Below are positions 1 to 8,112 of a stretch of DNA of 64,000 nucleotides, one piece after another (position 1 is the first letter of the stretch; each line of letters starts with the position of its first letter). The notes beneath the pieces are model-generated. The model was not told the origin of the DNA. It ran no database searches and was given only the letters and a program-made list of their open reading frames with translations. The position numbers and the translations under genes are program-made. Where the stretch lies: contig NZ_LT598653.1 in the NCBI RefSeq assembly GCF_900078365.1, positions 3,038,001 to 3,102,000 on the forward strand, given 5' to 3'. The DNA comes from an uncultured Sphingopyxis sp. GTDB taxonomy: Bacteria > Pseudomonadota > Alphaproteobacteria > Sphingomonadales > Sphingomonadaceae.

Positions 1-827
1 GCGCGCTTCGCCCGCGCTTCGCGCAGCGCCGTCCAGCCATCGCGATACATCGCAGAATAGCGCGCGATGTCGCTGTCGGGCGCCTGCACCGGGATGTGAT
101 TGGCGAGGAAATTGATCGAGGCGAAGAAAGGTTTGCCGCTGGCGCGCCCCTCCTCGATATAGTCGATCATCCGCTGGACGACGAAACGCGACGAATAATA
201 ATCCTTGGGCAGCGTCGCGGGCTTGCCATTCTCGGTCCAGTTCGCCTTGTCGTACATGCCCTCGATCGGGCGCTGTTCGAAATTGTCGGCGCCGGCATCG
301 GCGAGGCTGAAGGCGCGATCGTAGCCGCGCGCGTGCGGCAGGCGCGTGGCATCACTGCCGAGGTGCCATTTGCCGGTGAGATAGGTGCGATAGCCGGCCG
401 CCTTCAAAAGCTCGGCGATCGTTACGACGCGGTGGTTCATCACCGTGTCGTAACCGGGCTTGCCGCGATGTTCGTCGGGGATCGTCTCGGGCATGTTGCC
501 GAGGCCGTTCCGGTGGTTCATCACCCCGGTCTGCAGCATCGCCCGCGACGGCGAGCAGGATCCCGCGACATGGAAGTTCGAGAAGCGCATCCCGGCATAG
601 GCGAGCGCGTCTATGTTCGGGGTCGCATATTCGGCACCGAACGCGCCGACGTCGGAAAAGCCCCAGTCGTCGGCGAGCAGGATGACGATGTTGGGGCGAT
701 CCGGCGCAGAGCTGGCGGGTTGCGCGCGGGCGGGGGAAGCGCCGATCAGCGCGCCGATTGCGATGATGGCAGCACACCGGGACGCGCCTATGCGACCCCG
801 CTTAGTGGTCCTCCAGCGTACTGCCAT
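1..827 (-). CDS. Sulfatase (arylsulfatase family), C-terminus beyond window
   Basis: Exported sulfuric-ester hydrolase; the window holds the first 275 codons. After an Arg-rich N-terminus and a hydrophobic signal peptide ending near ARAQPA, the protein shows the sulfatase start PNIVILLADDWG with its metal-binding Asp pair. CSPSR follows, the Cys-type site that is converted to formylglycine, then TGKWHLG with conserved Lys and His. The ATG at 827 has GGGAG just upstream. The substrate cannot be told from the fragment. It lies downstream of an acyl-CoA gene pair on the same strand and not inside the mannan locus, so a role in desulfating glycans is only possible. Sulfatases of this type need a formylglycine-generating or anaerobic maturase enzyme, and none is seen here. 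Confidence 0.9.
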   Translation of the reverse strand, partial: MAVRWRTTKRGRIGASRCAAIIAIGALIGASPARAQPASSAPDRPNIVILLADDWGFSDVGAFGAEYATPNIDALAYAGMRFSNFHVAGSCSPSRAMLQTGVMNHRNGLGNMPETIPDEHRGKPGYDTVMNHRVVTIAELLKAAGYRTYLTGKWHLGSDATRLPHARGYDRAFSLADAGADNFEQRPIEGMYDKANWTENGKPATLPKDYYSSRFVVQRMIDYIEEGRASGKPFFASINFLANHIPVQAPDSDIARYSAMYRDGWTALREARAKR

Positions 828-901
828 CACTCCCACCCCCTCGGGATGTGACACTTACTATGCCAATATATTTTCAAGTCAATGGGGCGGTGCGCGATCA
901 A

Positions 902-1690
902 TTAACGCTCGCGATAGTCGGGCGCGCGCTTTTCGAGGAAGGCGGCGAGCGCCTCGTTATGATCCTCGGTCGCCGAGAGGATCACCTGCTGGCGGTCCTC
1001 GATCGCCATCGCGGCCTCAAGGCTCGGCGCGTCGATGTTGAGGCTCAGCGCCTGTTTCGAGAGGCGCAGGCCATAAGGCGAGGTCGCGAGCATCTCGTCA
1101 GCGAGCGCGAGACCGCGGTCCAGCAGTGCTTCCTCTTCGACGATTTCGCTGACCAGCCCGGCGCGCAGCGCACGTTCGGCGTCGATGAAGCGGCCGGTGA
1201 GAATCATCTCGGACGCGAGGCTCGCGCCCACGAGCCGCGGCAGGAAATAGCTCGACGCCATGTCGCAGCCGCCGAGACCGATGCGGATATAGGCGGCGTT
1301 GCAGCGGAGGGAAGGCGCCGCATAGCGCACGTCGGAAGCGAGCAGCAGCGACAGCCCGCCGCCCGCCGCTGCCCCGTGGCCGAGCGCCACGATCGGCTGC
1401 GGACAGGCGCGCATCTTGCGATAGATGTTGCCGATGCTCGTCTGCGTGCGCAGCGTGCGGAGCACCGGCGTTTCATCGCTCGACCGGTCCTCCTGAATAT
1501 CGAGCCCTGCGCAGAAGCCGCGCCCGGCGCCGCGCAGGACCACGACGCGCACCTCGGGGCGATCGGCGAGGCCGCCGAAATATGTATTGAGGTCGCCGAC
1601 CAACCCTTCGTTCAGTGCGTTGAGGCGCTCGGGACGGTTGAGCGTCGCGATCTCGACCGCGCCGCGGCGTTCGATCAGCAGTTCGCTCAC
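902..1690 (-). CDS. Enoyl-CoA hydratase/isomerase family protein
   Basis: Cytoplasmic crotonase-fold protein of 262 residues acting on acyl-CoA thioesters. Visible features are an N-terminal LNRPERLNALN strand-helix, an oxyanion-hole segment GFCAGLD, and GHGAAAGGGLSLLLASD, the CoA-binding and second oxyanion helix of the family. The family covers hydratases, isomerases and decarboxylases, so the exact reaction is not assigned. Translation probably starts at the GTG at 1690, which overlaps the SDR stop codon by four bases (GTGA). The two genes are therefore translationally coupled. Together they suggest a two-step acyl-CoA pathway. Confidence 0.9.
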   Translation of the reverse strand: MSELLIERRGAVEIATLNRPERLNALNEGLVGDLNTYFGGLADRPEVRVVVLRGAGRGFCAGLDIQEDRSSDETPVLRTLRTQTSIGNIYRKMRACPQPIVALGHGAAAGGGLSLLLASDVRYAAPSLRCNAAYIRIGLGGCDMASSYFLPRLVGASLASEMILTGRFIDAERALRAGLVSEIVEEEALLDRGLALADEMLATSPYGLRLSKQALSLNIDAPSLEAAMAIEDRQQVILSATEDHNEALAAFLEKRAPDYRER

Positions 1691-2466
1691 AAAGTCTGCC
1701 CGTCGTCGACGGTGATCACGCTGCCGGTGATGCCGAGCGCGGCGTCGGAGCAAAGCAGCAGCAGCGGCGCATGGAGATCGCTCGGGGGCCGCATCCGCTG
1801 GCGCGGAAAGCCCTTCACCATCGCCGCGCCGACGTCGCTGTCGAACAGTTCGGCGGTCATTTCGGATTCGAAATAGCCGGGCTGGATCACATTGACGCTG
1901 ATCCCGCGGCGCGCCCATTCGCGCGCCAGCGCCTTGCCGAGGTGGCGCACCGCCGCCTTGGTCGCGCCATAGACCGAAGTCGCGGGAAAGACCTTCTCGG
2001 CGGTGATCGAGCCGATCAGGACGATGCGGCCGTGCTGCTTTTCGCGGCTGCCCGCCTTGTCGAGCCGCTTCGCCCCTTCGGTCGCGGTCAGGAAGACGCC
2101 GCGGACGTTGGCGGCGAGCAGGAAATCGACCTCTTCGACCGAAAGCCCCATCGCCATCTTCTCGGTCGCGACACCGGCGTTGGCGACAATGGTATCAACA
2201 GTGCCGAAGGCGGCCTCGGCGGCATCATAGGCGGCCCTGGTCGACGCCTCGTCGGTGACGTCCATCGACACCGCCATCGCCTGCCCGCCCGCCGCCTCGA
2301 TCGCGGCGACCTGCTCAGCGAGCTTGTCGGCGCGGCGTGCGGCGAGCACCACCTTGGCCCCCGCGGCGGCAAGCGCCTTGGCGAAGCCCGCGCCGAGGCC
2401 TGAGGAGGCGCCGGTCACGAGCGCGACGCGCCCGGTCAGATCGAACTTGGGTTGCTCGGCCATCAT
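1687..2466 (-). CDS. SDR family NAD(P)-dependent oxidoreductase
   Basis: Short-chain dehydrogenase of 259 residues with a Rossmann TGASSGLG nucleotide-binding motif, NAG (ANAGVA), a catalytic Ser (GSIT) and YGATK with the Tyr/Lys pair. It is probably a 3-hydroxyacyl-CoA or related alcohol dehydrogenase, because the coupled downstream gene is an enoyl-CoA hydratase. Starts are possible at 2466, 2463 or the GTG at 2481; ATG 2466 is preferred because AAGGAAGG lies just before it. A 16-bp perfect palindrome sits 36-51 bases upstream and probably controls the pair. Confidence 0.9.
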   Translation of the reverse strand: MMAEQPKFDLTGRVALVTGASSGLGAGFAKALAAAGAKVVLAARRADKLAEQVAAIEAAGGQAMAVSMDVTDEASTRAAYDAAEAAFGTVDTIVANAGVATEKMAMGLSVEEVDFLLAANVRGVFLTATEGAKRLDKAGSREKQHGRIVLIGSITAEKVFPATSVYGATKAAVRHLGKALAREWARRGISVNVIQPGYFESEMTAELFDSDVGAAMVKGFPRQRMRPPSDLHAPLLLLCSDAALGITGSVITVDDGQTL

Positions 2467-2501
2467 CTTCCCTTCCTTCACCTGCTACGCATTGGTCGCG
2501 A

Positions 2502-2517
2502 TTGACGTTTACGTCAA
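2502..2517. promoter_or_regulatory. Palindromic operator upstream of the SDR/enoyl-CoA hydratase pair
   Basis: A perfect inverted repeat, TTGACGT-tt-ACGTCAA. From memory it resembles operators of MerR-family LiuR regulators of branched-chain amino acid and acyl-CoA catabolism, which fits the downstream genes. No liuR gene is in the window. The rest of 2467-2651 shows no gene. Confidence 0.55.
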
Positions 2518-2651
2518 CGGGCAGGGCCATCGAAAAAACGTCGCAAAGGGGTTGACGGAGCAACTTTGTTCACTTAATGTTCTCATTGTGCACAACGAAC
2601 CTCATCCCCCGTCGCGGCCGCCGGGTGCGGCGGGCGGGGGATAAAGGTCCG

Positions 2652-4460
2652 CTATCGCTGATCGGCCGGCTTGACGATATATTGGTCGCGATCCTCGACC
2701 GGCACATTACCCTGGATCAGGTGACGGCTGGCGTAGACGCCGTTGCAGATGTCGATGTCGAACCGTTCCTGATCGCGCCGCCGCGTTTCCTCCATGATGT
2801 CGCCGATCGCTTCTTCATCGACCTCGAGCCGCCGCAACGCCTCTTCCGCCATCACCAGCGCCGATTCGAAGGTCTCGCGTATCTGATAGTCGGCATGGGC
2901 GTGGATCAGTTCGACCGCATGTTCGCGGTCGAAGGCGCGGACGAGCAGGGGCGTGTTCGGAAATTCCGCCTTCACCAGTTCGACGATCCTCAGCGTCGTT
3001 TCGCGGTCGTCGGTCGCGACGATGATCATCCGCGCATTCTGCGCGCCTGCGGCGTGAAGGATGTCGAGCCGCGTTCCGTCGCCGTAATAGACCTTGAAAC
3101 CGAAGGCCATTGATTCCCGGATCGCGATCGTATCGGTGTCGATCAGCGAGATCGAGCAGCCGTTCGCGAAAAGCGGCTGGCTGACGATCTGGCCGAAGCG
3201 GCCGAAGCCGATCATCAATATGCTGGCGCTGAGATTGTCGGCGACGTCGAGGTCGTCGGATGTCTCCTCGGCGCGCGGCATGAAGCGATCGTGCAGGATG
3301 ATCATGACCGGGGTCAGCACCATCGACACAATGATGATCGCGGTCAGCGTCGCGTTGCTTTCCGCATCGATGATCCCGACACTCGCCGCCGCGGCATAGA
3401 GGACGAAGGCGAATTCGCCGCCCTGCGCCATCAGCACCGCGCGCTCGACCGCTTCGGCATGGCCGCTTCTGAACAGCCGCGCGGCGGCATAGATGACGAT
3501 CATCTTGAGCAGCATATAGGCGGCGACGGAGGTCGCGATCAGCCCGGCGTTGGCGGCGACGATGTCGAGATCGAGCGCCATGCCGACGCCGAGGAAGAAG
3601 AGGCCGAGCAGGACACCGCGGAACGGCTCGACATCGGCTTCGAGCTGATGGCGGAAGGAGGATTCGGACAGGAGCACGCCGGCGAGGAAGGCGCCCATCG
3701 CCATCGACAGCCCCGCGAGTTGCATCGCGAGCGCGGCGCCGAGGACGACGAGCAGCGCCGCGGCGGTCATCACCTCGCGCGCCTTCGCGCGCCCGAGCAG
3801 ACGGAACATCGGGTCGAGCAGATAGCGGCCGGCGAGAATCAGCCCGGTGATCGCGCCGAGACCGATCGCGACCGCGACCAGCCGGTCGGTCATCGACACC
3901 GCCTCGCCGCCCGGTGCGAGAAAGGCGATGAGCGCGAGCAAGGGCACGATCGCCAGATCCTCGAGCAACAGGATCGCAATGATCCTCCGCCCCTTGGGCT
4001 GGCCCATCGCGCGCCGCTCGTCGAGCATCTGCATGACGATCGCGGTCGAGGTCATCACGAAGCCGGTGCCCGCGACGAAACTCGCCGCGACCGGATAGCC
4101 GAGCGCGAGCCCGACGCAGATGAGCAATGCGATCGCGCCGCCGACCTGCGCCGCGCCGAGCCCGAAAATCTCGCCGCGCATCGCCCACAGCCGCGACGGC
4201 TGCATCTCCAGCCCGATAATGAAGAGGAACATCACGACGCCGAGTTCGGCGACGTGGAGGATCGTCTGCGCGTCGGAGAAGAGCGCCAGCCCGAACGGGC
4301 CGATCGCGAGCCCCGCCGCGAGATAGCCGAGCACCGAGCCGAGCCCGAGCCGCTTGAACAGGGGAACCGCGACGACGGCGGCGGCGAGCAGGATGACGAT
4401 CGGCAGCAGGTCGAACCCGTGCGCGGCCGCCTCGGCGGCATGTGCTGTTTCGGCGGCCAT
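2652..4460 (-). CDS. CPA2-family monovalent cation/proton antiporter with RCK domain (KefB/YbaL-like)
   Basis: Inner-membrane exchanger of 602 residues. Residues 15-385 form about 12 hydrophobic helices typical of the CPA2 Na+/H+ exchanger fold. Residues about 410-530 form a TrkA-N/RCK nucleotide-binding domain, seen as GFGRFGQ and later DRETTLR. A charged tail ends the protein. The usual role is K+ efflux or pH homeostasis gated by NAD(H) or glutathione adducts; no KefF/KefG-type ancillary gene is adjacent. The ATG at 4460 has GGGGACGG upstream. It is a single gene between the acyl-CoA pair and the mannan locus. Confidence 0.92.
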   Translation of the reverse strand: MAAETAHAAEAAAHGFDLLPIVILLAAAVVAVPLFKRLGLGSVLGYLAAGLAIGPFGLALFSDAQTILHVAELGVVMFLFIIGLEMQPSRLWAMRGEIFGLGAAQVGGAIALLICVGLALGYPVAASFVAGTGFVMTSTAIVMQMLDERRAMGQPKGRRIIAILLLEDLAIVPLLALIAFLAPGGEAVSMTDRLVAVAIGLGAITGLILAGRYLLDPMFRLLGRAKAREVMTAAALLVVLGAALAMQLAGLSMAMGAFLAGVLLSESSFRHQLEADVEPFRGVLLGLFFLGVGMALDLDIVAANAGLIATSVAAYMLLKMIVIYAAARLFRSGHAEAVERAVLMAQGGEFAFVLYAAAASVGIIDAESNATLTAIIIVSMVLTPVMIILHDRFMPRAEETSDDLDVADNLSASILMIGFGRFGQIVSQPLFANGCSISLIDTDTIAIRESMAFGFKVYYGDGTRLDILHAAGAQNARMIIVATDDRETTLRIVELVKAEFPNTPLLVRAFDREHAVELIHAHADYQIRETFESALVMAEEALRRLEVDEEAIGDIMEETRRRDQERFDIDICNGVYASRHLIQGNVPVEDRDQYIVKPADQR

Positions 4461-4529
4461 CGCCCGTCCCCTTCACCCGATCGCGAACCCGCGCGGAAAG
4501 ACGGGCTCGAATCGTGGCTTAAAGAATGA

Positions 4530-4573
4530 TCATCCCGGATTGAAGCGCCATCTCTTCTTCCTCGCCGGGATGA
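4530..4573. repeat. Inverted repeat, REP-like or terminator
   Basis: Arms TCATCCCGG (4530-4538) and CCGGGATGA (4565-4573) are perfectly complementary across a 26-nt loop. They lie between the stop of the first GH92 gene and the antiporter start. It could end the mannan operon transcript or belong to the intergenic REP-type repeats common in sphingomonads. Confidence 0.5.
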
Positions 4574-4591
4574 CGATTCGGGAAAGGAAGG

Positions 4592-6922
4592 TCACGGCGC
4601 GCGGCGGGCGGTCGAGAGCGAATAGGGACGCGCGGCCGCCGCCTTGCCCCACTCGGCATTGGGCTTCGCCTGCATGGTGAAGCGGAGCGTGCCGCCGCCC
4701 CGGATTTCGGCGTCCGAAATCCAGCTGCGCGCGAGCGGCTTGCCGTTGAGCTCGACCTTGCCGACATAGGGGTTGGCGTCGGACAGGCCCACCGTCTCGA
4801 CCGTGAAACGCTTGCCGCCGGGCAGGTTCAGCACCGCGCGATCGACGAAGGGGCGGCCGATCACATATTGGTTCGACCCCGGCGCAACCGGATAGAAACC
4901 CAGTGAGGTAAAGACCAGCCACGCCGACATCTGGCCCAGATCGTCGTTGCCCGACAGACCATCGGGAGTGGGCTTATACTGGCTGTCGACGATCTGCTTC
5001 AACCGCTCCTGCGTCCGCCACGGCGCGCCGGCATAGGCATAGAGATAGGCGACGTGGTGGCTCGGCTCGTTGCCGTGGATATATTGGCCGATGAGGCCCG
5101 CAATATCCTCGGCATGGCTGTAATCGAGCTTCGAAATGTCATAATCGAACATCGCGTCGAGCTTGGCGATCGTCTTGGCATCGCCGCCGAGGATGCGGAA
5201 GAGCGCGGCCTGGTCCTGCGGGACGAACCACGAATATTGCCACGCATTGCCCTCGGTATAGTCGGAGCCATAGTTGATCGCGGTCGGATCGAAGGGGGTG
5301 CGGAAGCTGCCGTCGGCCTTGCGCGCGCGCAGCCAGCCGGTCTTCGCATCGAAGCTGTTCCGCCAATAGCCGGCGCGCTTGTAGAAGCGGTCGGCGATGT
5401 CCTTGCGGCCCATCTTCTCGGCCATGCGGGCGATGGTCCAGTCGTCATAGGCATATTCGACCGTCTTCGACGCCGCCTCGGGCTCGCGGTCGATCGCGAC
5501 ATAGCCGAGCTTCATATAGTCGCCGAGCCCGCCATAGGGGGCATATTCGGCGCTCGCGACCATCGCGTCCAAAGCTTCATTGGCGTCGAAATCGCCCACG
5601 CCCTTCAGATAGGCGTCGGCGATCACCGGGACCGCGTGATAGCCGATCATCGTCCAGGTCTCGCGGCCGTGGAATTGCCACACGGGAAGGATGCCGTGCG
5701 GGCTATGCTTGCGGCTCGCAACGAGCGATTTGACGATGTCGCTGTTGGTTTGATCGCGCGCGACGAGCGTCAGCAGCGGATGCTGCGCGCGGAAGGTGTC
5801 CCAGAGCGAGAAGGTCGAGCGGAAGGTGAAGTCCTTGGCGGCATGGACCGCATCGTCGGGACCGCGATAGCGCCCGTCGGCGTCGCTCCACACGCTCGGC
5901 GCAAGCAGGCTGTGGTAGAGCGCGGTGTAGAGGTTGGTGCGCATCGGCGCGGGCGCTTCGATCTGAAGCGCGCCCAGGGCCTTGCGCCATTCGCCTTCCG
6001 TGCGCGCACGGACGGTGTCGAAGCCGGCGCTTTCCGCGTCGAGATTGGCGACCGCACCCGCCTCGTCGACGCCCGAGAGCGCGACGCGCACCTCGAGCGG
6101 ACCGGAAAGTGCGCCAAAATCGAGCCGCGCTTCGAGCGCCTTGCCGAGCTTTTCGGCGAGCGCGTCGGTGCCGCGGCCGGGTGCCTGGAAGCCCTTGTAA
6201 GGAATCTTCTCGTCGCGATCGAGAAAGGCATGACCCTTGAGCGGCGCCGAGAAGCGCATCGCGAAATAGAGCTTGCGACCCGGCGCCCAGCCGCGCGTTT
6301 CGCGGAAGCCGGTCAGCGTGCCGTCGGAACGCAGATGCAGCCCCGACCAGAGGATCTTGCCCGGATAATCATAGAGCGACGAGCGGAGGTCGAGGAGCAG
6401 ATGCGCATCCTTGCCCGCCGGGAAGCTGTAGCGATGGACGCCGACGCGCGTGCCGGCGGTCAGTTCGGCGCGGATGCCGCTGTCGGCCAAGGTGACGGCA
6501 TAATAGCCGGGGCTGGCCTTTTCGGTCGCATGATCGAAACGCTGGCGATAGCCCGAACCGGGCTTGGCGGGATCGCCCGGATCGAGCTTGACCTCTCCCA
6601 CCTGCGGCATGACGAGGATGTCGCCGAGGTCGGAGTGGCCGGCGCCCGAAAAATGGGTGTGGCTGAACCCCTGAATCGTCGGGTCGTGGTAGCTGTAACC
6701 CGCGGCATGATCGTAGCAGTCGCGGATCTGGCACGTCGCGTCGGTGTCGGGCGACAGCTGGACCATGCCGAAGGGCGCGGTCGCGCCGGGGAAGGTGTGG
6801 CCTTCGGGGCCGGTGCCGATCATCGGGTCGACGAAGGCCAGCGGATCGGGCGCCGGTTGCCCGGCGAAGGACTGGATCGGCAGGAGGGCGAGCAGCGCGG
6901 CAGCGACGGTCAGGCGTTTCAT
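4592..6922 (-). CDS. GH92 exo-alpha-mannosidase (copy 1, HGNEP type)
   Basis: Exported enzyme of 776 residues. A signal peptide (MKRLTVAAALLALLPIQSFA) is followed by the GH92 start DPMIGTG and then FPGATAPFGMVQLSPD. The catalytic barrel carries HGNEP at residues 616-620, with Glu619 the expected general acid, and later GNDDLGQMSAW, the segment with the expected general-base Asp. Family members are Ca2+-dependent inverting exo-mannosidases that trim alpha-1,2, 1,3, 1,4 or 1,6 mannose; the linkage cannot be read from sequence. It is the last gene of the minus-strand run, after the ROK kinase gene. The alternative long upstream reading frame belongs to the kinase region and is not part of this protein. 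Confidence 0.95.
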   Translation of the reverse strand: MKRLTVAAALLALLPIQSFAGQPAPDPLAFVDPMIGTGPEGHTFPGATAPFGMVQLSPDTDATCQIRDCYDHAAGYSYHDPTIQGFSHTHFSGAGHSDLGDILVMPQVGEVKLDPGDPAKPGSGYRQRFDHATEKASPGYYAVTLADSGIRAELTAGTRVGVHRYSFPAGKDAHLLLDLRSSLYDYPGKILWSGLHLRSDGTLTGFRETRGWAPGRKLYFAMRFSAPLKGHAFLDRDEKIPYKGFQAPGRGTDALAEKLGKALEARLDFGALSGPLEVRVALSGVDEAGAVANLDAESAGFDTVRARTEGEWRKALGALQIEAPAPMRTNLYTALYHSLLAPSVWSDADGRYRGPDDAVHAAKDFTFRSTFSLWDTFRAQHPLLTLVARDQTNSDIVKSLVASRKHSPHGILPVWQFHGRETWTMIGYHAVPVIADAYLKGVGDFDANEALDAMVASAEYAPYGGLGDYMKLGYVAIDREPEAASKTVEYAYDDWTIARMAEKMGRKDIADRFYKRAGYWRNSFDAKTGWLRARKADGSFRTPFDPTAINYGSDYTEGNAWQYSWFVPQDQAALFRILGGDAKTIAKLDAMFDYDISKLDYSHAEDIAGLIGQYIHGNEPSHHVAYLYAYAGAPWRTQERLKQIVDSQYKPTPDGLSGNDDLGQMSAWLVFTSLGFYPVAPGSNQYVIGRPFVDRAVLNLPGGKRFTVETVGLSDANPYVGKVELNGKPLARSWISDAEIRGGGTLRFTMQAKPNAEWGKAAAARPYSLSTARRAP

Positions 6923-6990
6923 CACGTTCTTGTGCCGCGAAGGCCTCGCCCTGTCCAACGCCAAGCCGCCTGCATCACTCATGCCGCGAC

Positions 6991-7967
6991 CTAGGCCGCA
7001 TCCATCGCGAGCGCGATGGCGCCGAGCGGTCCCGCCATTGTCCCGAGTTCGGGGGCCACGACATAGCGGCCGTCCCCCGGAATCTGCATATAGCCCGCGA
7101 GGCTCGCCTCGAGCCGCGCGTTGATCCGCGGAAGCAGCTGCGGCTGGCCCGCGAGCACGCCGCCGCCCATCGCGACGCGCATCGGCCCGGTCGTGCAGGC
7201 GAGCGAGTGGACCATCGATGCCAATATATGCACGATCGGGTCCCAGACGGGATCGTCGGGCGCCACGTCCGCCAGCACTCGGCCGTCCAGCCGCGCCTTC
7301 AGCGCGGTGCCCGAGGCGAGTCCCTCGACGCAATCGTCGTGGAAGCGGCAGACGCTGACCATATCGTCGCCGGCAAGGCGCGGCACGAGGATATGGCCGA
7401 TCTCGCTGTGGCTGAAGCCGCGCGTCGGCTTGCCATGGACGACCAGTCCGACGCCGACGCCGGTTCCGACGGTGACATAGGCGAAGTCGTCGAGGCCGCG
7501 CCCGCTGCCCCAGCGGATCTCCGCCAGCGCCGCGCCGTTGACGTCGGTGTCGAACCCGATCGGGACGGGAAAGGCGTCGCGCAGCGGGCCGAGCAGGTCG
7601 GCGCCTTCCCAATCGGGCTTGTTCGTCGCGCCGACCCGGCCATAATCGGCCTTGGCGGGATCGACCCGGATCGGACCGAAGGACGCGACGCCGATACCGC
7701 AGAAACCGGGCGAGCGTGCCCAGCCATCGAGCACGGCCATGATCGCGGGCAGCGTTTCCGAAGGCACGGTCGTCGCGATCGTGCGCTGGTCGCGGATGTC
7801 GCCCGGACCCGCGGCGAGCGTGCAGATACATTTGGTGCCGCCCAGTTCGACGCCGGCGAACAGGCCAGGAAAAGGTCGGCCACGGCGGCCTGGTAGACCT
7901 TTTCCTGGCCCGCTTCGACGCCGGCGAACAGGCGCGCTTCGCCGTGGTCTGTTACGGGACCATCCAT
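6991..7967 (-). pseudogene. ROK-family sugar kinase (fructokinase/mannokinase-like), frameshifted near the N-terminus
   Basis: Downstream of about 7860 the frame encodes a near-complete ROK kinase: GVELGGTK (ATP/phosphate loop), EIGH, and VCRFHDDCVEGLASG, a Cys/His zinc-type segment like that of fructokinase-type ROK enzymes. It ends near LALAMDAA. The natural start is the ATG at 7967 (AGGGG upstream), reading MDGPV...LFAGVE, but that frame is separated from the kinase frame by a 68-bp duplication (7846-7913) that is not a multiple of three. Removing 68 bases would restore one continuous protein. The kinase frame has no ATG, GTG or TTG before 7767, which would delete the ATP loop. Expected role: phosphorylating mannose or fructose for ManA. 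It is either a pseudogene or a real or assembly-derived insertion. Confidence 0.75.
7846..7933. repeat. 68-bp duplication with 20-bp direct repeats and internal palindrome
   Basis: The 20-mer ttcgacgccggcgaacaggc occurs at 7846-7865 and again at 7914-7933, offset by 68 bp. Between them is a perfect 15-bp inverted repeat: ggccaggaaaaggtc at 7863-7877 and its complement at 7896-7910, around an 18-nt GC-rich centre. The element lies inside the ROK kinase coding region and breaks its frame. Confidence 0.85.
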
Positions 7968-8073
7968 CAGCGCCACCCCTTCGCCCGATCGCTCAGGCTT
8001 GTGGCGGGCGCCGGGCTGCAGCGCAAGGCCGAACGTGGCGGGATCTGGAGAGATTTCACGAGACATTCCGTTC

Positions 8074-8104
8074 TTATCATTTTCTTTTTACTACCAATTG
8101 TCTT
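8074..8104 (-). promoter_or_regulatory. Possible promoter for the ROK kinase and GH92 copy 1
   Basis: An AT-rich patch in the gap 7968-8112 reads, on the minus strand, AAGACA, a 19-nt spacer, then TGATAA. It resembles the TTGACA/TGATAG arrangement upstream of the TonB receptor gene. If used, transcription starts near 8067, so the ATG at 8066 would be leaderless. Spacing is suboptimal. Confidence 0.3.
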
Positions 8105-8112
8105 TGTCTGAA

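Noticed and set aside
7299..8066. Long minus-strand frame starting at ATG 8066 through the ROK kinase N-terminus
   Set aside because: After LFAGVE the frame passes through the 68-bp duplication and then reads Arg/Ser-rich antisense-like sequence; it is the frame-shifted start of the kinase, not another gene.
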